From positions 1 through 34,973 of the forward strand of contig CALXAE010000005.1 of NCBI GenBank assembly GCA_944386205.1: 34,973 bases of DNA, written 5' to 3'. This DNA comes from an uncultured Clostridia bacterium (GTDB lineage Bacteria > Bacillota > Clostridia > TANB77 > CAG-508). Shown here in pieces: positions 33,124-34,973 of the stretch (positions are counted from its first letter, which is position 1; every line of letters begins with the position of its first letter). Below the pieces are notes generated by a model. The model was given only the letters and a program-made list of their open reading frames with translations. It had not been told where the DNA came from and ran no database searches. The position numbers and the translations under genes were made by a program.

Positions 33124-33831
33124 TTACTTTATATCTTCCACTTTATATCCAATTCCCCAGATAACTTTTAAGTATTTTGGGTCTTTAGGATTAATTTCTA
33201 TTTTTTCTCTAATATGTCTAATATGAACTGCTATAATATTCTCTGCCCCATAGCTTTCTTCATTCCATACATTTTCATAAATTTGTTCTATAGAATATAC
33301 TTTTCCTTTGTTTTCTAGTAAAAATTTTAATATGTTATATTCAGTTGCAGTTAACTTTATTTCTTTTCCATCTACTGTAACTTTTTTTGTTTCGTCATTC
33401 ATTTCCAAAGCACCTGTTGTCAAAAGATTTCCCGTTTTCATTTGAGGTTTTACATTTGCCTGGTTAAAGTCAACATATCTTCTAATATTTGATTTTACTC
33501 TTGCTATTAGTTCTAATGGATTAAATGGTTTTGTTACATAGTCATCTGCTCCTGTATTTAATCCTGAAATTTTGTCATAATCTTCTGATTTTGCAGAAAG
33601 CATTATAACTGGAATCGTTTTATCTTTTCTAATCTCTTGTAATGTTTCTATTCCATCTTTATTTGGCATCATGATATCTAAAATGATTAAATGAATTTCA
33701 TTTTCTTTTAACTTTTCTAAAGCTTCTTCTCCATCATAGGCTTTTATAATATTATATCCTTCTTGTGATAAATAGATTTCAATAGCATTTACAATTTCTT
33801 TATCATCATCTACAACTAATATATTATACAT
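33124..33831 (-). CDS. OmpR/VanR-type response regulator
   Basis: DNA-binding response regulator of 235 residues. The receiver domain has the acidic pocket VVDDD, phospho-acceptor Asp52 in LDIMMP, Ser/Thr in MLSAK and Lys in TKPF. The C-terminal winged helix shows LTATEYNILKFLLENKGKV, and VHIRHIREKIE then GIGYKV. AAAGGAGG precedes the ATG. It heads a two-gene operon with the kinase. Target genes are unknown. Confidence 0.95.
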   Translation of the reverse strand: MYNILVVDDDKEIVNAIEIYLSQEGYNIIKAYDGEEALEKLKENEIHLIILDIMMPNKDGIETLQEIRKDKTIPVIMLSAKSEDYDKISGLNTGADDYVTKPFNPLELIARVKSNIRRYVDFNQANVKPQMKTGNLLTTGALEMNDETKKVTVDGKEIKLTATEYNILKFLLENKGKVYSIEQIYENVWNEESYGAENIIAVHIRHIREKIEINPKDPKYLKVIWGIGYKVEDIK

Positions 33832-33863
33832 AAATTTTTCCTCCTTTATCTTCTAGCATATAT

Positions 33864-33872
33864 ACTATACCA
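33864..33872 (-). promoter_or_regulatory. Extended -10 promoter of the two-component operon
   Basis: TGGTATAGT on the minus strand (33872-33864), with no good -35. Upstream, two GGATT-containing direct repeats (33894-33900 and 33916-33922) are spaced two helical turns apart and could bind the OmpR-type regulator. Confidence 0.5.
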
Positions 33873-33963
33873 CATTTTTATTAATAATAAATAGAGGATT
33901 TATTAATTTTTTATTAAGGATTGCTAAAAAATTATACCTTAACAAATACAAAGAAGATATTTT

Positions 33964-33996
33964 AAAAAGCAACTTTTGTATAAAAAGTTGCTTTTT
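33964..33996. terminator. Rho-independent terminator of the Ca2+-ATPase gene
   Basis: AAAAAGCAACTTTT pairs with AAAAGTTGCTTTTT around a five-base loop, ending just before the gene's stop at 34000. A and T tracts flank the stem on both sides. Confidence 0.85.
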
Positions 33997-33999
33997 CTA

Positions 34000-34973
34000 T
34001 TATTCATCTTTAAAACTATTAATCTTAAACAATTTAAACAATTCTACAATAATTAATGGTGATATTACCAAACCAACTAATTCTAAGATATTTTCTGTTG
34101 GTAATGCTGGTATGCTGAAAATTGTTCTTAATGCTGGTACAGCTAATATAACGCCCATTAATACTGCTGAGGCAAGTACTGCCCATATTAATTTGCTATT
34201 ATTAAATACTTTTGTTTTAAATACAGATTTTTTATTATTTCTTACATTAAATACATGAACTAATTCTGAAAAGGCTAATGTAACAAATGCCATTGTTTGA
34301 CCTACTTCTATTTTTGATTCGTCTAATGTTAATCCGTCAATTGGTTCTGTTGTTGTTGCAAGTCCTATCATAAATGCTGCAAGTGTTAATAATCCTATCA
34401 TAACACCTTGATAAATAATTCTCCATGTCATTCCTTTTGTAAATACACCTTTTCCAGGTTTATTTGGTTTTCTATTCATGATATCTGCATTTGCTGGGTC
34501 AAATGCTAATGCTAATGCTGGTAATGAATCTGTTACTAAGTTTATCCATAATATGTGAATTGGTAATAAAATTTCTAAGTGTGCAATATCTGTTATTCCA
34601 AACCATTGTGCAAATAATGGAGTTAATAGTGTTGCTAAGAATAATACAACTACTTCTCCTATGTTGCTTGATAATAAGAATTGGATAACTTTTAATATAT
34701 TGTCATAAATTCTTCTTCCTTCTTCTACTGCTGATACGATAGTTGCAAAGTTATCATCTGTAAGAATAACGTCTGCTGCTTCTTTTGCAACATCTGTTCC
34801 AACAACACCCATTGCACAACCAATATCTGCTGTTTTTAATGCTGGGCTATCATTTACACCATCTCCTGTCATGGCTACAATTTCTCCGTTTTTTTGCCAT
34901 GCTTTTACAATTCTTACTTTATGTTCTGGAGAAACTCTTGCATATACAGAATAATGTCTTACATTTTTTTGTA
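34000..34973 (-). CDS. Ca2+-type P-type ATPase, 3' part only
   Basis: C-terminal 324 or so residues of a cation P-type ATPase; the reading frame is open to the right edge of the window, so the 5' part lies outside. Visible are YSVYARVSPEHKVRIVKAW, the hinge TGDGVNDSPALK, DVAKEAADVILTDDNFATIV, and the membrane segment with NLVTDSLPALALAFDP and NRKPNKPGKGVF. These are typical of PMCA/PacL-like calcium ATPases. The apparent Met start at 34872 is internal. Substrate calcium is inferred from the family; the gene is followed by a strong terminator. Confidence 0.9.
   Translation of the reverse strand, partial: QKNVRHYSVYARVSPEHKVRIVKAWQKNGEIVAMTGDGVNDSPALKTADIGCAMGVVGTDVAKEAADVILTDDNFATIVSAVEEGRRIYDNILKVIQFLLSSNIGEVVVLFLATLLTPLFAQWFGITDIAHLEILLPIHILWINLVTDSLPALALAFDPANADIMNRKPNKPGKGVFTKGMTWRIIYQGVMIGLLTLAAFMIGLATTTEPIDGLTLDESKIEVGQTMAFVTLAFSELVHVFNVRNNKKSVFKTKVFNNSKLIWAVLASAVLMGVILAVPALRTIFSIPALPTENILELVGLVISPLIIVELFKLFKINSFKDE

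Overview
The window is AT-rich (roughly 30% G+C by eye) chromosomal DNA from a Gram-positive, probably anaerobic, Clostridia-like Firmicute. This is inferred from strong AGGAGG-type ribosome binding sites, sigma-A style promoters, a CpsB/C/D phosphotyrosine system with a PHP-type phosphatase, LytR-CpsA-Psr and VanZ proteins, and FeoA/FeoB. Species cannot be named from sequence alone.

Layout. (1) Positions 1 to about 2117 are one end of an integrated element carrying a large serine recombinase. It has inserted into feoB, cutting it at the codons for the conserved MGFGC-type motif. The recombinase itself carries a one-base frameshift. (2) 2093-5654 holds truncated feoB, feoA, asd and a small membrane protein, interspersed with two copies of a long palindromic MITE/REP-like repeat. 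(3) 5757-9836 is glmM followed (in reading order, upstream) by cpsB, cpsD and cpsC; cpsC and cpsB each have a good promoter with the same -10 context. (4) 9992-20713 is a minus-strand surface polysaccharide operon: initiating sugar transferase (frameshifted at a T6 tract), two GT2 and one GT4 glycosyltransferases, an EpsG/Wzy-like polymerase, a TupA-like ATP-grasp ligase, an N5-(carboxyethyl)ornithine synthase-like opine dehydrogenase, a Wzx flippase, a uronic acid epimerase and UDP-glucose dehydrogenase. (5) 20824-24020 holds VanZ-like, LCP, histidine phosphatase and AIM24 proteins. (6) 24172-34973 holds an MgtA-like P-type ATPase, a YfcE-like phosphodiesterase, a DUF4116 repeat protein, a pyrimidine 5'-nucleotidase-like HAD enzyme, an AAA-ATPase/PD-(D/E)XK protein, a two-component system and the 3' part of a Ca2+-type P-ATPase.

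How the genes work together. GlmM feeds amino-sugar precursors; Ugd and the epimerase supply UDP-glucuronate and UDP-galacturonate; the transferases build a lipid-linked repeat unit; Wzx and Wzy export and polymerise it under CpsB/C/D control; an LCP protein probably attaches it to peptidoglycan. The most interesting proposal is that the opine dehydrogenase makes a carboxyethyl amino acid which the ATP-grasp enzyme joins to the uronic acid carboxyl, giving an opine-decorated acidic capsule. A second theme is a family of palindromic repeats that sit right at gene 3' ends, in at least one case supplying the stop codon. No tRNA, rRNA or CRISPR array was seen.
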